From: Kangiella spongicola
Lineage (GTDB): Bacteria > Pseudomonadota > Gammaproteobacteria > Enterobacterales > Kangiellaceae
Length of the DNA: 64,000 nt
Reading direction: 5' to 3'
Assembly (NCBI RefSeq): GCF_003194565.2
Contig: NZ_QICH01000001.1
Span: forward strand, 868,001-932,000
Shown: positions 28,869-42,173 of the stretch, one piece after another
Position numbering within the stretch: position 1 is the stretch's first letter
Layout: each line of letters begins with the position of its first letter
The notes under the pieces: generated by a model
What the model was told of the DNA's origin: nothing
Seen by the model: the letters and a program-made list of their open reading frames with translations, nothing else
The model's database searches: none
Made by a program: the position numbers and the translations under genes

Positions 28869-29639
28869 GTGGCTTATATTATCGCCATTACCAATCAGAA
28901 AGGCGGCGTTGGCAAAACGACCACCAGTGTGAATCTTGCGGCTTCGTTGGTTCAAGAAAAGCAACGTGTGCTGATGATTGATATGGACCCTCAAGGTAAC
29001 GCCACCATGGGCTCGGGCATCGAAAAGTCCGAATTAGAGTTGTCGACCTACGACTCTCTGATGGAGCCGGAAGAAATAAAGAGCCATATCGTCAGTTCTG
29101 ATGTGGCTGGCTATGATGTGTTGCCGTCGAACGGTGATTTAACGGCTGCTGAGGTCCATCTGCTCGAGTTTAACGATAAAGAAAAGCGCCTAAAGCAAGC
29201 ATTACAATTGGTTGATGATTTATACGATTATATTTTAATCGACTGCCCGCCTTCGCTGAATATGCTGACCTTGAACTCGTTGGTAGCCTCTAACTCAGTG
29301 ATCATTCCGATGCAGTGTGAATATTATGCCTTAGAGGGGTTGTCGGCGCTGTTGAACACCATTCGTCAGGTGCAAGAGCACGTTAACCAAGACTTAGTTA
29401 TCGAAGGCATTTTGCGCACCATGTATGATCCGCGCAACCGATTATCCTTAGAAGTGTCAAGACAGCTCTTTAGTCACTTTTCGGACAAAGTTTACCGCAC
29501 CGTTATTCCAAGAAATGTACGACTAGCGGAAGCGCCGAGCCATGGCGTGCCAGTATTGTTCTATGATCGCAGCTCCAGCGGTTCAAAAGCCTATCTAGCA
29601 TTGGCAGGCGAAATCATTAAGCGTCGAAACGCAGCATAA
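28869..29639 (+). CDS. parA: Chromosome partitioning ATPase ParA (Soj)
   Basis: 256-residue deviant Walker-type ATPase. The P-loop is QKGGVGKTTTSVNLAASL (residues 9-26, with the signature Lys before GGVGKT), the Walker A' region is LMIDMDPQGNAT, and DYILIDCPPSLNMLTLNSL is Walker B. It lacks the N-terminal DNA-binding domain of plasmid type Ia ParAs, so it is the chromosomal type. The start is GTG. It acts with ParB, encoded 29 bp downstream, on the parS sites found in recF. Confidence 0.96.
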   Translation: MAYIIAITNQKGGVGKTTTSVNLAASLVQEKQRVLMIDMDPQGNATMGSGIEKSELELSTYDSLMEPEEIKSHIVSSDVAGYDVLPSNGDLTAAEVHLLEFNDKEKRLKQALQLVDDLYDYILIDCPPSLNMLTLNSLVASNSVIIPMQCEYYALEGLSALLNTIRQVQEHVNQDLVIEGILRTMYDPRNRLSLEVSRQLFSHFSDKVYRTVIPRNVRLAEAPSHGVPVLFYDRSSSGSKAYLALAGEIIKRRNAA

Positions 29640-29668
29640 GCAAAGAATTCAAGTATAGAGGATATCTC

Positions 29669-30574
29669 ATGAGTAAACGTGGTTTGGGCAAAGGATTGGA
29701 TGCATTACTGGGTAACAGCACCAGTAAATCAAAGGCTCCATCGAAAGAAGTAGGTTCAAACGCTGACTCAGAATCTCTTTTAAACCAAGACGGCGTTTTA
29801 AAAGAGATGCCGATTGAGTTTTTACAACCTGGCCAATATCAGCCACGCCGAGTCATGACCGAGGAAGGTCTCGAAGAGTTAACCGACTCGATCCGCGCCC
29901 AGGGTATGATTCAGCCGATCGTTGTGCGCCCTATCGCAAAAGAAAAATACGAAATCATTGCGGGAGAACGTCGCTGGCGTGCTGCACAGCGAGCTGAATT
30001 ACACCAAGTTCCTGTAATCATTAAAGAAGTTCCCGATGAAGCCGCCATAGCGATGGCGCTGATCGAAAATATCCAACGTGAAGATTTAAACGCGATGGAA
30101 GAGGCCAATGCGCTACATCGCCTGAAGGAAGAATTTAACTTGTCGCACCAGCAAACCGCAGACGCGGTGGGTAAAAGTCGTACTACAGTGACTAATTTAC
30201 TGCGTCTAATGCAGCTGACGGAGGCCTGTAAGACGTTACTGGAGCGTGGTGACCTCGAAATGGGTCATGCCAGAGCTCTGCTTGCTCTTGAGGGCGAGAA
30301 ACAAGCTGAAACTGCGAAAACCGTGGTGCAGAAAGGGTTAACCGTTCGTGAAACGGAAAAGCTTATCCGCAATATTAACGATCCGAAACCAAAACCCAAA
30401 AAAGAAGCTAAAGATCACCATATCGTGAGCCTTGAGCAACAGCTGGCCGATAAAATTGGTGCAACGGTTGCCATCAATCATGGCGCCAAAGGTAAAGGCA
30501 ATTTGGTGATAAATTACCATAGCTTGGATGAGTTGGACGGTATATTACAACATTTGGGTATTGAGTCAGACTAA
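29669..30574 (+). CDS. parB: Chromosome partitioning protein ParB (Spo0J)
   Basis: 301-residue parS-binding CTPase clamp. The N-terminal KRGLGKGLDALLGN is the ParA-stimulating segment. The CTP-binding ParB/Srx domain has QPGQYQPRR and the GERRWRAAQRAEL motif, followed by ENIQREDLNAMEEA. The helix-turn-helix (about residues 145-175) contains QQTADAVGKSRTTVTNLLRL. The C-terminal dimerisation domain is VSLEQQLADKIGATVAI onward. The two parS sites in recF are its expected targets. Preceded by AGAGGATATCTC, 29 bp after parA. Confidence 0.96.
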   Translation: MSKRGLGKGLDALLGNSTSKSKAPSKEVGSNADSESLLNQDGVLKEMPIEFLQPGQYQPRRVMTEEGLEELTDSIRAQGMIQPIVVRPIAKEKYEIIAGERRWRAAQRAELHQVPVIIKEVPDEAAIAMALIENIQREDLNAMEEANALHRLKEEFNLSHQQTADAVGKSRTTVTNLLRLMQLTEACKTLLERGDLEMGHARALLALEGEKQAETAKTVVQKGLTVRETEKLIRNINDPKPKPKKEAKDHHIVSLEQQLADKIGATVAINHGAKGKGNLVINYHSLDELDGILQHLGIESD

Positions 30575-30649
30575 AACACAAGGTATGGGTGTTGGTCTAA
30601 GTTATTGACTATTGTCGAAAAAAAAAACAGCTTTGTGATAGTCGTTTGG

Positions 30650-30678
30650 TTGATAAAAGGCGGGTAAATCTTTATACT
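30650..30678 (+). promoter_or_regulatory. Predicted sigma70 promoter of the atp operon
   Basis: TTGATA (30650-30655), 17-bp spacer, TATACT (30673-30678), 37 bp upstream of the atpI start. Spacing is ideal and each hexamer differs from consensus at one or two positions. It is the best promoter match I see in the window. Confidence 0.7.
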
Positions 30679-30714
30679 TGCCGCCCGAATTGTGGTGAAA
30701 CTGGTATAAATGGC

Positions 30715-31095
30715 ATGAGTCAATCATTAGCTCGGAAAGGCCGTATGCAGGCTTATAAAATGGTTCTCGTGCAGCTAATCATCAGTTTTATCTTGTTCCT
30801 GATTGGCTTGATGATCTCAGGAACGGTCAGCCTTTCTCTAGGGGTTGGAAGTCTAATTGTAGTTGTGGTGAACTTTATTTTTGCCACAATCGTATTTCGC
30901 AAAGCTGGCGCGCAAGCGGCACTAGATATAAAAAAAGCACTAAATTTAGGCGAAAGCTTAAAATTAATGTTGGCTGCAGCGTTAATGGCATTGGCATTTA
31001 TAGTATTACCGGTGGAAGGCGCCCCACTACTGATTGGATATTCAATCATAGTGCTATCACAGTGGTTTGCACCGTTAATTATTAAAAGTGATTGA
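30715..31095 (+). CDS. atpI: ATP synthase accessory protein AtpI
   Basis: 126-residue membrane protein with four hydrophobic helices, the same length as E. coli AtpI. The ATG at 30715 (MSQSLARKGRMQAYKMVLVQ) is chosen over more distant in-frame starts, because this gives the family length and places the predicted promoter upstream. Members help assemble the c-ring. It is first in the atpIBEFHAGDC cluster, 69 bp ahead of atpB. Sequence conservation in this family is low, so assignment rests mainly on position and topology. Confidence 0.88.
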   Translation: MSQSLARKGRMQAYKMVLVQLIISFILFLIGLMISGTVSLSLGVGSLIVVVVNFIFATIVFRKAGAQAALDIKKALNLGESLKLMLAAALMALAFIVLPVEGAPLLIGYSIIVLSQWFAPLIIKSD

Positions 31096-31158
31096 AGGGA
31101 CGCTTTACTTGAGGTACAAAGTAAAGCGTTTTACTTGATTAAAAAGTATAGGGTTTAA

Positions 31159-32040
<882 letters not shown>

Positions 32041-32135
32041 TCGGAAGTCTTTGATAGCTGAAATTGAGACCCCGTTTAGTAAAGAGTTTTAAGTTTTAAA
32101 GTTTAGTTTTTTTATTTTTAGTTTTTAACATTTAA

Positions 32136-32429
<294 letters not shown>

Positions 32430-32491
32430 TAAGTTTGCACGCTGGTATTTATACCAAAACCATGACTAACTACTAGAGAGGGGGAATCAAA

Positions 32492-32962
32492 GTGAATGTA
32501 AACTTGACCCTAATTATCAACATGATTTTCTTCGCGGTCTTCGTGTGGTTCTGCATGAAGTTCGTGTGGCCCTACATTATGGGCGCCATCGAAGAACGTC
32601 AGAATAAAATTGCCGAAGGTCTTGCTGCTTCAGAAAGAAGTCAAAAAGACCTAGAGCTTGCTCAAGAAAAAGCAGCTGAGATTTTACGTGAAGCAAAGAG
32701 CCAATCTGCTGAGTTAGTAGATTCTGCGAAAAAGCGTCACACTGAGATCGTTGATTCTGCGAAAGATGATGCGCGTGCCGAAGCAGACAAAATTAAGTCT
32801 GGTGCACAAGCTGAAATCGAGCAAGAAGTTAACCGTGCGCGTGAACAGCTACGCTCTAAAGTAGCGACTCTTGCAGTTGCTGGTGCTGAGAAAGTTATCG
32901 AGCGTAACATCGACGAAGCAGCGAACAATGACATGTTCGATAAGCTAGTCGAAGATTTATAA
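32492..32962 (+). CDS. atpF: ATP synthase Fo subunit b
   Basis: 156 residues, equal to E. coli subunit b. One N-terminal transmembrane helix (about residues 5-25, [20 protein letters not shown]) is followed by a long charged coiled coil (about 35-150) that forms the peripheral stalk. GTG start at 32492, preceded by AGAGAGGGGG. The delta-subunit gene begins 9 bp after the stop. Confidence 0.96.
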   Translation: MNVNLTLIINMIFFAVFVWFCMKFVWPYIMGAIEERQNKIAEGLAASERSQKDLELAQEKAAEILREAKSQSAELVDSAKKRHTEIVDSAKDDARAEADKIKSGAQAEIEQEVNRAREQLRSKVATLAVAGAEKVIERNIDEAANNDMFDKLVEDL

Positions 32963-32971
32963 GGGTTAACT

Positions 32972-33508
32972 ATGGCAGAGCTATCTACTATTGCAAGACC
33001 ATACGCAAAAGCAGCATTCGAATATGCTCTTGGTTCTCAGACTGTGTCTGAGTGGGCAAGCATGTTAGATTTTGTCGCTCAAGCCGTTAGCAATGACAAA
33101 GTTGCAGCATTAATTACTAACCCTGCCCTTTCTTCTGAACAGAAAGGTGATGTGGTGTTAAAAATTGGTGAAGGCCACTTAGTCGATAAAGTACAAAACT
33201 TTATTAAACTGCTTGCAAGAAACAATCGCTTAGAAGCATTGCCAGCGATTCGCCAGCGTTTCGACGTATTAAAAGCGAATTACGATAAAACTGTTGATGT
33301 AGAAGTTACATCAGCGATGGCGTTAAGCGACGATCAATTGCAGCGACTAACAGACAAGTTGACGACAAAACTTGGTCGTAAGGTTAACATTGAAACACAA
33401 GTAGATTCTTCAATGATTGGTGGACTGGTTATCAGAGCCGGAGACATGGTTATTGACGGATCAATACGCGGTAAGCTCAACAAGCTTTCCGAAACGCTAA
33501 GAGCTTAG
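32972..33508 (+). CDS. atpH: ATP synthase F1 subunit delta
   Basis: 178-residue subunit that links the b-stalk to the top of the alpha-beta hexamer. N-terminus AELSTIARPYAKAAFEYAL and the C-terminal segment VDSSMIGGLVIRAGDMVIDG are typical of the OSCP/delta family. Length matches E. coli delta (177). It lies 9 bp after atpF and 12 bp before atpA. Confidence 0.96.
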   Translation: MAELSTIARPYAKAAFEYALGSQTVSEWASMLDFVAQAVSNDKVAALITNPALSSEQKGDVVLKIGEGHLVDKVQNFIKLLARNNRLEALPAIRQRFDVLKANYDKTVDVEVTSAMALSDDQLQRLTDKLTTKLGRKVNIETQVDSSMIGGLVIRAGDMVIDGSIRGKLNKLSETLRA

Positions 33509-33520
33509 TGAGGAAGAAGC

Positions 33521-35068
33521 ATGAGTGTGCAACTGAATCCATCTGAAATTAGCGAGCTGATCAAAAAGCGTATCGACTCTTTTGAAGTTGTGAGCGAGGC
33601 TCGTAATGAAGGTACAATCGTTAGTGTATCTGACGGTATTTTACGAATTCATGGTCTAGAAGAAGTCATGGCTGGTGAGATGATTGAACTCCCTGGCGGT
33701 AAATATGGTATGGCTTTGAACCTAGAACGTGACTCTGTCGGTGCGGTAGTACTTGGTGACTACACAGACATCGTCGAAGGTATGACTGCTAAATGTACGG
33801 GTCGTATTCTAGAAGTTCCTGTTGGTCGTGGTTTGTTAGGTCGTGTTGTTGACGCCCTAGGTAACCCTATCGATGGTAAAGGTCCAATTGAAAATGACGG
33901 TTTCTCTCCAATCGAGAAGATTGCACCTGGTGTAATCGCACGTCAATCGGTTGACCAGCCAGTACAAACTGGTATGAAATCTATCGATGCGATGATTCCA
34001 GTAGGTCGTGGTCAGCGTGAGTTGATTATTGGTGACCGTCAGACTGGTAAAACAGCAATCGCAGTAGATGCTATTATCAACCAAAAAGGCACAGGCGTTA
34101 CTTGTGTATACGTAGCGGTTGGCCAAAAAGCATCAACAGTAAACAACATCGTTCGCAAGCTAGAAGAGCACGGCGCTATGGACCACACTATCGTGGTAGC
34201 AGCAACAGCCGCTGATGCAGCTGCATTGCAGTTCATCGCTCCTTTCTCAGGTTGTTCGATGGGTGAATACTTCCGTGACCGCGGTGAAGATAGCTTAATC
34301 GTATATGATGATTTAACTAAGCAAGCTTGGGCATATCGTCAGATTTCATTGCTACTTCGTCGTCCTCCAGGTCGTGAAGCATATCCTGGTGACGTATTCT
34401 ACTTGCACTCGCGCTTACTAGAGCGTGCAGCACGAGTAAATGCGGATCACGTAGAAAAGATTACAAACGGTGAAGTTAAAGGTAAAACAGGTTCATTAAC
34501 TGCATTACCAATCATCGAAACTCAAGCGGGTGACGTATCTGCTTTCGTACCAACTAACGTAATTTCGATTACTGACGGTCAGATTTTCCTAGAAACTGAC
34601 TTGTTCAACGCTGGTATCCGTCCTGCGGTAAACGCGGGTCTATCGGTATCGCGTGTAGGTGGTGCGGCACAGACTAAGATAATTAAGAAGCTTGGTGGTG
34701 GTGTTCGTCTAGCATTGGCTCAGTATCGTGAACTTGCGGCTTTCGCACAGTTTGCATCTGACCTTGATGACGCAACGCGCGCACAGCTAGAGCACGGTCA
34801 GCGTGTTACTGAGTTAATGAAGCAGAAGCAATATGCTCCGTTATCAGTAGCTGAGATGGCTGTATCTTTATACGCCGCTGAAGAGGGTCATTTGAAAGAT
34901 GTTGAAATCAACAAAATCGGTGACTTTGAAGATGCATTGCTAGACTACTTCAAGAATCAGCAAAGCGACTTGTTGAATGAAATCAATGAAAAATGTGATT
35001 ACAACGACGAAGTCAAAGCTAAGCTTGAAGAAGCTGTAACTAAGTTTAAGTCTACGCAAACTTGGTAA
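33521..35068 (+). CDS. atpA: ATP synthase F1 subunit alpha
   Basis: 515-residue non-catalytic nucleotide-binding subunit. P-loop GDRQTGKTA (about residues 169-177), [12 protein letters not shown], and the conserved [20 protein letters not shown] equivalent here as [18 protein letters not shown] are visible. The C-terminal segment ends FKSTQTW. It is followed by a hairpin before atpG. Confidence 0.98.
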   Translation: MSVQLNPSEISELIKKRIDSFEVVSEARNEGTIVSVSDGILRIHGLEEVMAGEMIELPGGKYGMALNLERDSVGAVVLGDYTDIVEGMTAKCTGRILEVPVGRGLLGRVVDALGNPIDGKGPIENDGFSPIEKIAPGVIARQSVDQPVQTGMKSIDAMIPVGRGQRELIIGDRQTGKTAIAVDAIINQKGTGVTCVYVAVGQKASTVNNIVRKLEEHGAMDHTIVVAATAADAAALQFIAPFSGCSMGEYFRDRGEDSLIVYDDLTKQAWAYRQISLLLRRPPGREAYPGDVFYLHSRLLERAARVNADHVEKITNGEVKGKTGSLTALPIIETQAGDVSAFVPTNVISITDGQIFLETDLFNAGIRPAVNAGLSVSRVGGAAQTKIIKKLGGGVRLALAQYRELAAFAQFASDLDDATRAQLEHGQRVTELMKQKQYAPLSVAEMAVSLYAAEEGHLKDVEINKIGDFEDALLDYFKNQQSDLLNEINEKCDYNDEVKAKLEEAVTKFKSTQTW

Positions 35069-35078
35069 GAATTGTAAT

Positions 35079-35103
35079 GAAGGGTGCTCTATGCGCCCTT
35101 TGC
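35079..35103 (+). repeat. Intercistronic hairpin between atpA and atpG
   Basis: AAGGGTGC-TCTAT-GCGCCCTT forms a stem of about eight pairs with a one-base offset; CTTTGCTAC follows instead of a T run. It is probably an mRNA stability or processing element within the operon and not a full terminator. Confidence 0.5.
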
Positions 35104-35140
35104 TACTTACCAAACACTAATTTTAGACTGGAAATAGAGT

Positions 35141-36001
35141 ATGTCAGGCGCTAAAGAGATTCGTACAAAAATTGGATCGATTAAGAATACGCAAAAAATT
35201 ACTTCTGCGATGGAAATGGTTGCAGCAAGTAAAATGCGTAAAGCGCAAGATCGTATGGCATCATCACGTCCTTACGCTGACAAAATCCGTACAGTAATTA
35301 AGCATATTGCGCAGGGTACTCCAGAGTATCACCACGCATACATTACTGAGCGTGACGTCAGACGTGTGGGTTATATCGTAATATCAACGGATCGCGGTTT
35401 ATGTGGTGGCTTAAACATTAACTTGTTTAAAAAAGCCCTAAACAGCATGAAAGAATGGTCTGATCAAGACATCGAAGTTGATATGTGTCTAATCGGCAGC
35501 AAGGCTACTGGTTTCTTTAAAAGAGTCGGTGGTTCAGTTGTTGCTAAGACATCAGGTTTAGGTGATACACCTGAAGTTGAAGATCTAATTGGCGCAGTAA
35601 AAGTGATGTTGAAAGCCTACGATGAAGGTCGCATCGATCGTTTATTTATCGTAACTAACGAGTTTGTGAACTCGATGACGCAAGAGCCTAAAGTTGAGCA
35701 GTTATTGCCTCTTCCAGTAGGACAAGATGATGAATTGCGTCACCATTGGGATTATCTATATGAGCCAGAAGCAAAGCCGCTACTGGACAAATTGATGGTT
35801 CGCTTTATTGAGTCACAAGTTTATCAGGCAGTTGTTGAAAACATCGCCTGTGAGCAAGCCGCACGAATGGTAGCGATGAAAGCTGCTTCGGATAACGCGG
35901 GTGATCTTATTGATGACCTTGAGCTTGTTTACAACAAAGCACGTCAGGCAGCCATTACTCAAGAATTGGCTGAAATTAGTGCTGGTGCAGCTGCGGTTTA
36001 A
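35141..36001 (+). CDS. atpG: ATP synthase F1 subunit gamma
   Basis: 286-residue central rotor shaft. The conserved ends are visible: [20 protein letters not shown] at the N-terminus, which forms the long coiled coil with the C-terminal [33 protein letters not shown] is typical of the middle Rossmann-like domain. The gap of 72 bp to atpA contains a hairpin. Confidence 0.97.
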   Translation: MSGAKEIRTKIGSIKNTQKITSAMEMVAASKMRKAQDRMASSRPYADKIRTVIKHIAQGTPEYHHAYITERDVRRVGYIVISTDRGLCGGLNINLFKKALNSMKEWSDQDIEVDMCLIGSKATGFFKRVGGSVVAKTSGLGDTPEVEDLIGAVKVMLKAYDEGRIDRLFIVTNEFVNSMTQEPKVEQLLPLPVGQDDELRHHWDYLYEPEAKPLLDKLMVRFIESQVYQAVVENIACEQAARMVAMKAASDNAGDLIDDLELVYNKARQAAITQELAEISAGAAAV

Positions 36002-36054
36002 TCCATTGCTTTTGCGTGAATACGTTTGCGTAAAATAGAAAGATAAGTTTTTAG

Positions 36055-37455
<1,401 letters not shown>

Positions 37456-37504
37456 CCAGCCCTGCTTAATTGTAAAGACTAATTGTTAAGAGGGGGGAGA
37501 CCCA

Positions 37505-37930
37505 ATGGCAATGACTGTACATTTGGATATCGTTAGCGCAGAAAGCTCAATTTTCTCGGGAATTGTAGAGCGTTTAGTTGCGACAGGTGATTTGGGTGAG
37601 CTAGGTATTGAGCCTGGCCACGCTCCCCTGCTAACGTCCCTAAACCCAGGCCCAGTTAAAGTAACTTTGCCAGGTGGAGAGGTTGAACTGTTCTTCGTTT
37701 CAGGTGGAATGTTAGAAGTTCAACCACACATGGTAACGGTTTTGGCTGATACAGCGGTACGTGCGGAAGATGTCGACGAAGCGAAAGCTTTAGAAGCAGA
37801 AAAAGATGCGCGTGAAGCTTTGGCTGATCAAAGTTCTGAAATTGAGTACTCAAAAGCTGCTGCTGAATTAGCAGAAGCGGTTGCTCAGTTACGCACATTA
37901 CGTGCCATTAAAAAGAAAGCTGGTAAGTAA
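37505..37930 (+). CDS. atpC: ATP synthase F1 subunit epsilon
   Basis: 141-residue subunit with an N-terminal beta-sandwich ([20 protein letters not shown] and [21 protein letters not shown]) and a C-terminal helical hairpin rich in Ala/Glu (about residues 88-138). That hairpin normally regulates ATP hydrolysis. It is the last gene of the atp operon and is followed by a strong terminator at 37954-37981. Confidence 0.96.
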   Translation: MAMTVHLDIVSAESSIFSGIVERLVATGDLGELGIEPGHAPLLTSLNPGPVKVTLPGGEVELFFVSGGMLEVQPHMVTVLADTAVRAEDVDEAKALEAEKDAREALADQSSEIEYSKAAAELAEAVAQLRTLRAIKKKAGK

Positions 37931-37953
37931 TTCTTTTTAATGCAGAGTGATTT

Positions 37954-37981
37954 AAAAAAGGTGGCTTAGGCCACCTTTTTT
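37954..37981 (+). terminator. Terminator of the atp operon
   Basis: AAAAAA-GGTGGC-TTAG-GCCACC-TTTTTT, a 6-bp GC-rich stem (37960-37965 with 37970-37975) and clean A/T tails, 30 bp after the atpC stop. It shares the same GGTGGC/GCCACC stem as the terminator after ubiK. Confidence 0.9.
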
Positions 37982-38166
37982 ATTAGCTATAAGAAGTATA
38001 AATTAAACTGGAAATGCTTAAGAGTTCGTACTGTTTATTTATTAAAACAACAAAAACAGTTCAAATGTAAAAAAAGCGAAGTGTTGCGAAATTTGATAGG
38101 CAAAGAAAGCAAAAAGAAACACTAAGTGTTAAAATAAGCGCTTAACTTCAACGAATTAGAATAATT

Positions 38167-39564
38167 ATGGCACTCAGTGTAGTCATTTTAGCTGCGGGAA
38201 AAGGAACTCGCATGCGCTCTAACCTACCTAAAGTATTGCACCCTATTGCTGGCCGCTCTATGTTGGAGCATGTGATAAGTACAGCCCAGGAGTTACAACC
38301 TCACAAAATTGTTGTTGTGGCTGGCCATGGTATCGAGCAAGTCGAAAAGCAACTAAAAGAAATACCGGTAACAATTGTGGAGCAAGCACAGCAGCTAGGT
38401 ACCGGTCACGCCGTAGATCAAGCGTTACCAGTGATCGACGACAAAGACCAAGTATTAGTACTGTATGGCGATGTTCCATTGATTAAGGGCGAGACATTAA
38501 AAGCACTAACACAGGCGCAACCAGAAAACGGTATAGGTTTATTGACTGTAAAGCTTGATGATCCTATCGGCTATGGCCGCATTATCCGAGACAGTGAAGA
38601 TAACGTGGTTGCAATTGTTGAACAAAAAGATGCTAACGATGAACAGCTTAAAGTTAATGAAGTGAATACAGGTATCCTTTGTGCAAACGGTGGGCAGCTA
38701 AAAGAATGGTTGTCTAACATCGACAATAATAATGCCCAGGGGGAGTATTACTTAACAGACTGTATTGCTATGGCGGCTGAATCAGCCTTAGAAGCGAGCG
38801 GTGTTGTCGCTTGTCATCCAGAATCAGCGATAGAAGTAGAGGGTGTTAATAGTCGCGTTCAATTAGCACAACTTGAAAGACGCTACCAAGAAGCTAAGGC
38901 GCAAGCTCTATTAGAGCAAGGCGTAACCCTAATTGATCCAGCTCGATTAGACATTCGCGGTGAACTTAACTGTGCTAGCGATGTCTTGATTGATGTTAAT
39001 GTGATTATAGAAGGTAATGTCACTATCGAAAGCGGTGCGACAATTGGTGCCAACGTTATTTTAAGCGACTGTACGATCGGTGCGCACACCACAGTTAAGC
39101 CAAACAGCATGGTAGAAGGCGCAACTATCGGCAAGAGTTGCCAAGTAGGTCCTTTTGCTAGAATAAGGCCTGGCACCCTTCTAGAAGACGAAGCGTTTAT
39201 AGGCAACTTTGTTGAAACCAAGAAAACAACGCTCGGCAAAGGTAGCAAAGCCAGTCACCTGACCTATCTTGGCGACGCTAATATTGGTGAAGGAGTTAAT
39301 GTTGGAGCCGGTGTGATTACCTGTAACTATGATGGCGCTAACAAGTTTGTAACCACCATAGAAGATGGTGCTTTTATTGGTTCAGACAGTCAACTTGTAG
39401 CTCCTGTGACAATTGGTAAAAATGCCACAGTTGGAGCTGGTACTACCGTAACCAAAGATGTTGCGGCGGAAGAATTATGTATAAGTCGTGTAGCCCAAAA
39501 AAGTATTTCGGGTTGGCAAAGGCCAGTAAAAAACACGAATAAAAGCAAAAAGAACGAGGAATAA
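38167..39564 (+). CDS. glmU: Bifunctional GlmU: glucosamine-1-P acetyltransferase / UDP-GlcNAc pyrophosphorylase
   Basis: 465-residue enzyme that makes UDP-GlcNAc for peptidoglycan and lipid A. The N-terminal uridyltransferase has [20 protein letters not shown]; the C-terminal left-handed beta helix has hexapeptide repeats ([26 protein letters not shown]) and the catalytic region [13 protein letters not shown]. Length agrees with E. coli GlmU (456). The 236-bp gap before it (37931-38166) holds the atp terminator and AT-rich sequence with no gene. glmS follows after 5 bp. Confidence 0.97.
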   Translation: MALSVVILAAGKGTRMRSNLPKVLHPIAGRSMLEHVISTAQELQPHKIVVVAGHGIEQVEKQLKEIPVTIVEQAQQLGTGHAVDQALPVIDDKDQVLVLYGDVPLIKGETLKALTQAQPENGIGLLTVKLDDPIGYGRIIRDSEDNVVAIVEQKDANDEQLKVNEVNTGILCANGGQLKEWLSNIDNNNAQGEYYLTDCIAMAAESALEASGVVACHPESAIEVEGVNSRVQLAQLERRYQEAKAQALLEQGVTLIDPARLDIRGELNCASDVLIDVNVIIEGNVTIESGATIGANVILSDCTIGAHTTVKPNSMVEGATIGKSCQVGPFARIRPGTLLEDEAFIGNFVETKKTTLGKGSKASHLTYLGDANIGEGVNVGAGVITCNYDGANKFVTTIEDGAFIGSDSQLVAPVTIGKNATVGAGTTVTKDVAAEELCISRVAQKSISGWQRPVKNTNKSKKNEE

Positions 39565-39569
39565 AGATA

Positions 39570-41399
39570 ATGTGTGGAATTGTTGGTGCTATTGCGCAGC
39601 GTGACGTTAGCGATATTTTAGTTGAAGGACTAAAGCGACTTGAGTACCGAGGTTATGACTCTGCTGGTGTTGCCATTTATCATGATGGGCAGGTTGAGCG
39701 TATCCGTCGTGCAGGAAAAGTATCAGAGTTAAAAGATGCGTTAGCTAATAGCCCTATAGCGGGCGGTCTTGGCATTGCACATACGCGCTGGGCGACCCAC
39801 GGTGAACCTACCGAGAAGAACGCACACCCGCATATGTCCAAAGACAATATCGCGCTGGTACATAATGGCATTATTGAAAATCATGAAGAGTTGCGCGAAG
39901 AATTAAAGTCGAAAGGATACGTATTTAAATCAGATACTGATACAGAAGTGATCGCGCATTGCTTGCATGAAGAACTAAAAAAACACGAAACCTTATTGGC
40001 TGCCTTACTAGCGACCACCAAAAAACTTAAAGGTGCTTATGGTACCGTCGCTATTGACGCAAACCAGCCTGACAAGATGGTTGTGGCACGCTCTGGCAGC
40101 CCGCTCGTTATAGGTAAGGGTATTGGAGAATACTTTGTAGCCTCAGATCAATTAGCATTGCTACCAGTAACTCGTGACTTCTTGTATTTAGAAGAAGGTG
40201 AAGTAGCTGAAGTAAGACGTGACGGCATAACACTACTCAACAGTGATGGTGAGCAAGTAGAACGTGAATTTGAAACATCAAATATTCAGCACGATGCTGT
40301 TGATAAAGGCAACTTCCGTCACTTTATGCTTAAAGAAATTTTTGAACAGCCTTCAGTCGTGGCGGACACTTTAGAAGGTCGTATTGTCGATAATCAAGTG
40401 TATATTGAAACTCTTGGTGACAATGCAGCGAAAGTCTTTGAGCAAACCGAAGCACTACAGATTATAGCTTGCGGCACTAGTTATAATGCGGCTTTAGTTG
40501 CTAAATACTGGGTTGAGCATTACCTTAATATTCCATGCTTAGTAGAAATAGCGAGCGAGTATCGCTATAGAACAACGGCGACTATCCCGAATAGCTTATT
40601 CATCACCATTTCACAATCTGGTGAAACAGCCGATACTTTAGCAGCTCTAAGCAAGGCTAAGAACGAAGGCTATTTGGCGAGTTTAACAGTATGTAACTCC
40701 CCTGCTTCTTCAATGGTTCGTGAGTCTGACTTTACCCTACTAACTCGAGCTGGTACAGAGATCGGTGTCGCTTCGACTAAAGCATTTACCGCCCAGTTGG
40801 TATCATTGTTGTTACTCACAATATCTATCGGTAAAGCAAAAGGCTTAGCTAAAGAGACTGAGCACGATATCGTAAAAGCGTTGGAGCATTTGCCAAGTGA
40901 GATCCAAAAAGCATTAGATCAAGCTGATGATATTGATAAATTATCAGAAGCTTTTTCAGAAAAACACCACACCCTATTCTTAGGGCGTGGCCAGCAATAC
41001 CCTATTGCGATGGAAGCAGCGTTAAAGCTGAAAGAAGTGTCTTATATCCACGCCGAAGCGTATGCGGCGGGCGAGTTAAAGCATGGTCCTTTGGCCCTGA
41101 TTGATAAAGATATGCCGACAGTCGTTGTCGCACCAAACGATAACCTGTTAGAAAAATTAAAATCCAACATCGAAGAAGTCCGCTCGAGAGGCGGTAGTTT
41201 ATTTGTTTTTGCAGATAAGTCAGCTAAGATTCAGGATTCAGACGGTATAACGGTGTTCCCTGTAGATAGTAGCTACAGTGTGACGGCCCCAATAGTCTAT
41301 ACGGTTCCATTACAACTGTTGTCCTATTACGTCGCTGTGATAAAAGGAACGGATGTGGATCAGCCGAGAAACCTCGCAAAATCAGTAACGGTCGAGTAA
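39570..41399 (+). CDS. glmS: Glutamine-fructose-6-phosphate aminotransferase (isomerizing)
   Basis: 609-residue enzyme for the first committed step of hexosamine synthesis. Cys2 of MCGIVGAI is the glutamine-amide nucleophile; the N-terminal glutaminase has [18 protein letters not shown]. The C-terminal isomerase has two SIS domains ([14 protein letters not shown] and [18 protein letters not shown]) and ends LAKSVTVE. It lies 5 bp after glmU, so the pair is probably co-transcribed. A Tn7 insertion would be expected just after the stop, but the next gene begins 13 bp downstream with no sign of one. Confidence 0.98.
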   Translation: MCGIVGAIAQRDVSDILVEGLKRLEYRGYDSAGVAIYHDGQVERIRRAGKVSELKDALANSPIAGGLGIAHTRWATHGEPTEKNAHPHMSKDNIALVHNGIIENHEELREELKSKGYVFKSDTDTEVIAHCLHEELKKHETLLAALLATTKKLKGAYGTVAIDANQPDKMVVARSGSPLVIGKGIGEYFVASDQLALLPVTRDFLYLEEGEVAEVRRDGITLLNSDGEQVEREFETSNIQHDAVDKGNFRHFMLKEIFEQPSVVADTLEGRIVDNQVYIETLGDNAAKVFEQTEALQIIACGTSYNAALVAKYWVEHYLNIPCLVEIASEYRYRTTATIPNSLFITISQSGETADTLAALSKAKNEGYLASLTVCNSPASSMVRESDFTLLTRAGTEIGVASTKAFTAQLVSLLLLTISIGKAKGLAKETEHDIVKALEHLPSEIQKALDQADDIDKLSEAFSEKHHTLFLGRGQQYPIAMEAALKLKEVSYIHAEAYAAGELKHGPLALIDKDMPTVVVAPNDNLLEKLKSNIEEVRSRGGSLFVFADKSAKIQDSDGITVFPVDSSYSVTAPIVYTVPLQLLSYYVAVIKGTDVDQPRNLAKSVTVE

Positions 41400-41412
41400 C
41401 TAGGAGTTATTA

Positions 41413-42147
41413 ATGAATTTGAAAGCAATTACAACAGGCTTAATGGCAGTGGCGTTATTTGCGCTAACGGCTTGTAATAACGAGGGTGCGGATAAAACTA
41501 AAGCCGCAAGTGAAACAAAATCTCAAACCAAAGAAGAAGTTACAGTTAACCAAAAGGAAGACAAAAAACCTGTAAAGAGTGAACCTGTAAAGGGTGAGCC
41601 AGTTAAGGTCGAGCTTAAAGAAGGCGTTGACTACATCGAGTATACCAACCTAGAGGCGAGCGAAGAGCCGCTGGTTTATGAGTTCTTTTCATACACCTGC
41701 CCTCATTGTTATAACCTTGAGCCAGTAATGATCGAGTGGAAACGTAATTACAAAGCTGAAGAAGTAACATTTAGACAAATACCCGTATTCTTGCCACAAG
41801 TACCTCACCTTACCTATGGGTTTTATACTGCTGAAGAGTTAGGTGTGCTCGAAGAGTTTCACTTAACCATGTTTGCAGAGTGGCATGAAAACAATAATCG
41901 TATTATTGATAAAAATGGCTTAGTTCCTTTGTTTGAGAGCATTGGTGTAAGCAAAGAAAAGTTTGAACAAGCCTACACTTCGGAAAGCGTTGAGAAGAAA
42001 GTTGAAGAAGCAAAAGCCTTAATGGCTAAGTTCCAAGTAACAAGCTTCCCGTTGTTAATAATCAACGAAAAGTACAAAGTAAATTCTTACGAGAATTTAC
42101 AGCGACTACTAGGTAGTTTCGCAATAACAAATACTAAAGAATCTTAA
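41413..42147 (+). CDS. DsbA-like lipoprotein oxidoreductase (CPHC)
   Basis: 244-residue DsbA/thioredoxin-fold protein. The lipobox ALTAC (cleavage before C20) predicts a lipid anchor. A flexible linker (about residues 25-70) contains a repeated EPVK pattern (KSEPVKGEPVKVE). The DsbA domain then has FFSYTCPHCYNLEP (CPHC at about 97-100), the same dipeptide as E. coli DsbA, and a cis-Pro loop SFPLLIINEKY. It is therefore expected to form or shuffle disulfides at the membrane. A second DsbA-like gene follows 20 bp downstream. The anchor site (inner or outer membrane) cannot be decided. Confidence 0.88.
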   Translation: MNLKAITTGLMAVALFALTACNNEGADKTKAASETKSQTKEEVTVNQKEDKKPVKSEPVKGEPVKVELKEGVDYIEYTNLEASEEPLVYEFFSYTCPHCYNLEPVMIEWKRNYKAEEVTFRQIPVFLPQVPHLTYGFYTAEELGVLEEFHLTMFAEWHENNNRIIDKNGLVPLFESIGVSKEKFEQAYTSESVEKKVEEAKALMAKFQVTSFPLLIINEKYKVNSYENLQRLLGSFAITNTKES

Positions 42148-42173
42148 TTTAGAAGCATTTAGAGAGGATGTTT

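Noticed and set aside
38883-39248. Minus-strand ORF of 121 residues
   Set aside because: It mirrors the hexapeptide repeats of glmU and is explained by them.
41400-41412. Tn7-type insertion at the end of glmS
   Set aside because: The usual attTn7 position is directly followed by the DsbA lipoprotein gene. No Tn7 ends or transposition genes are seen.
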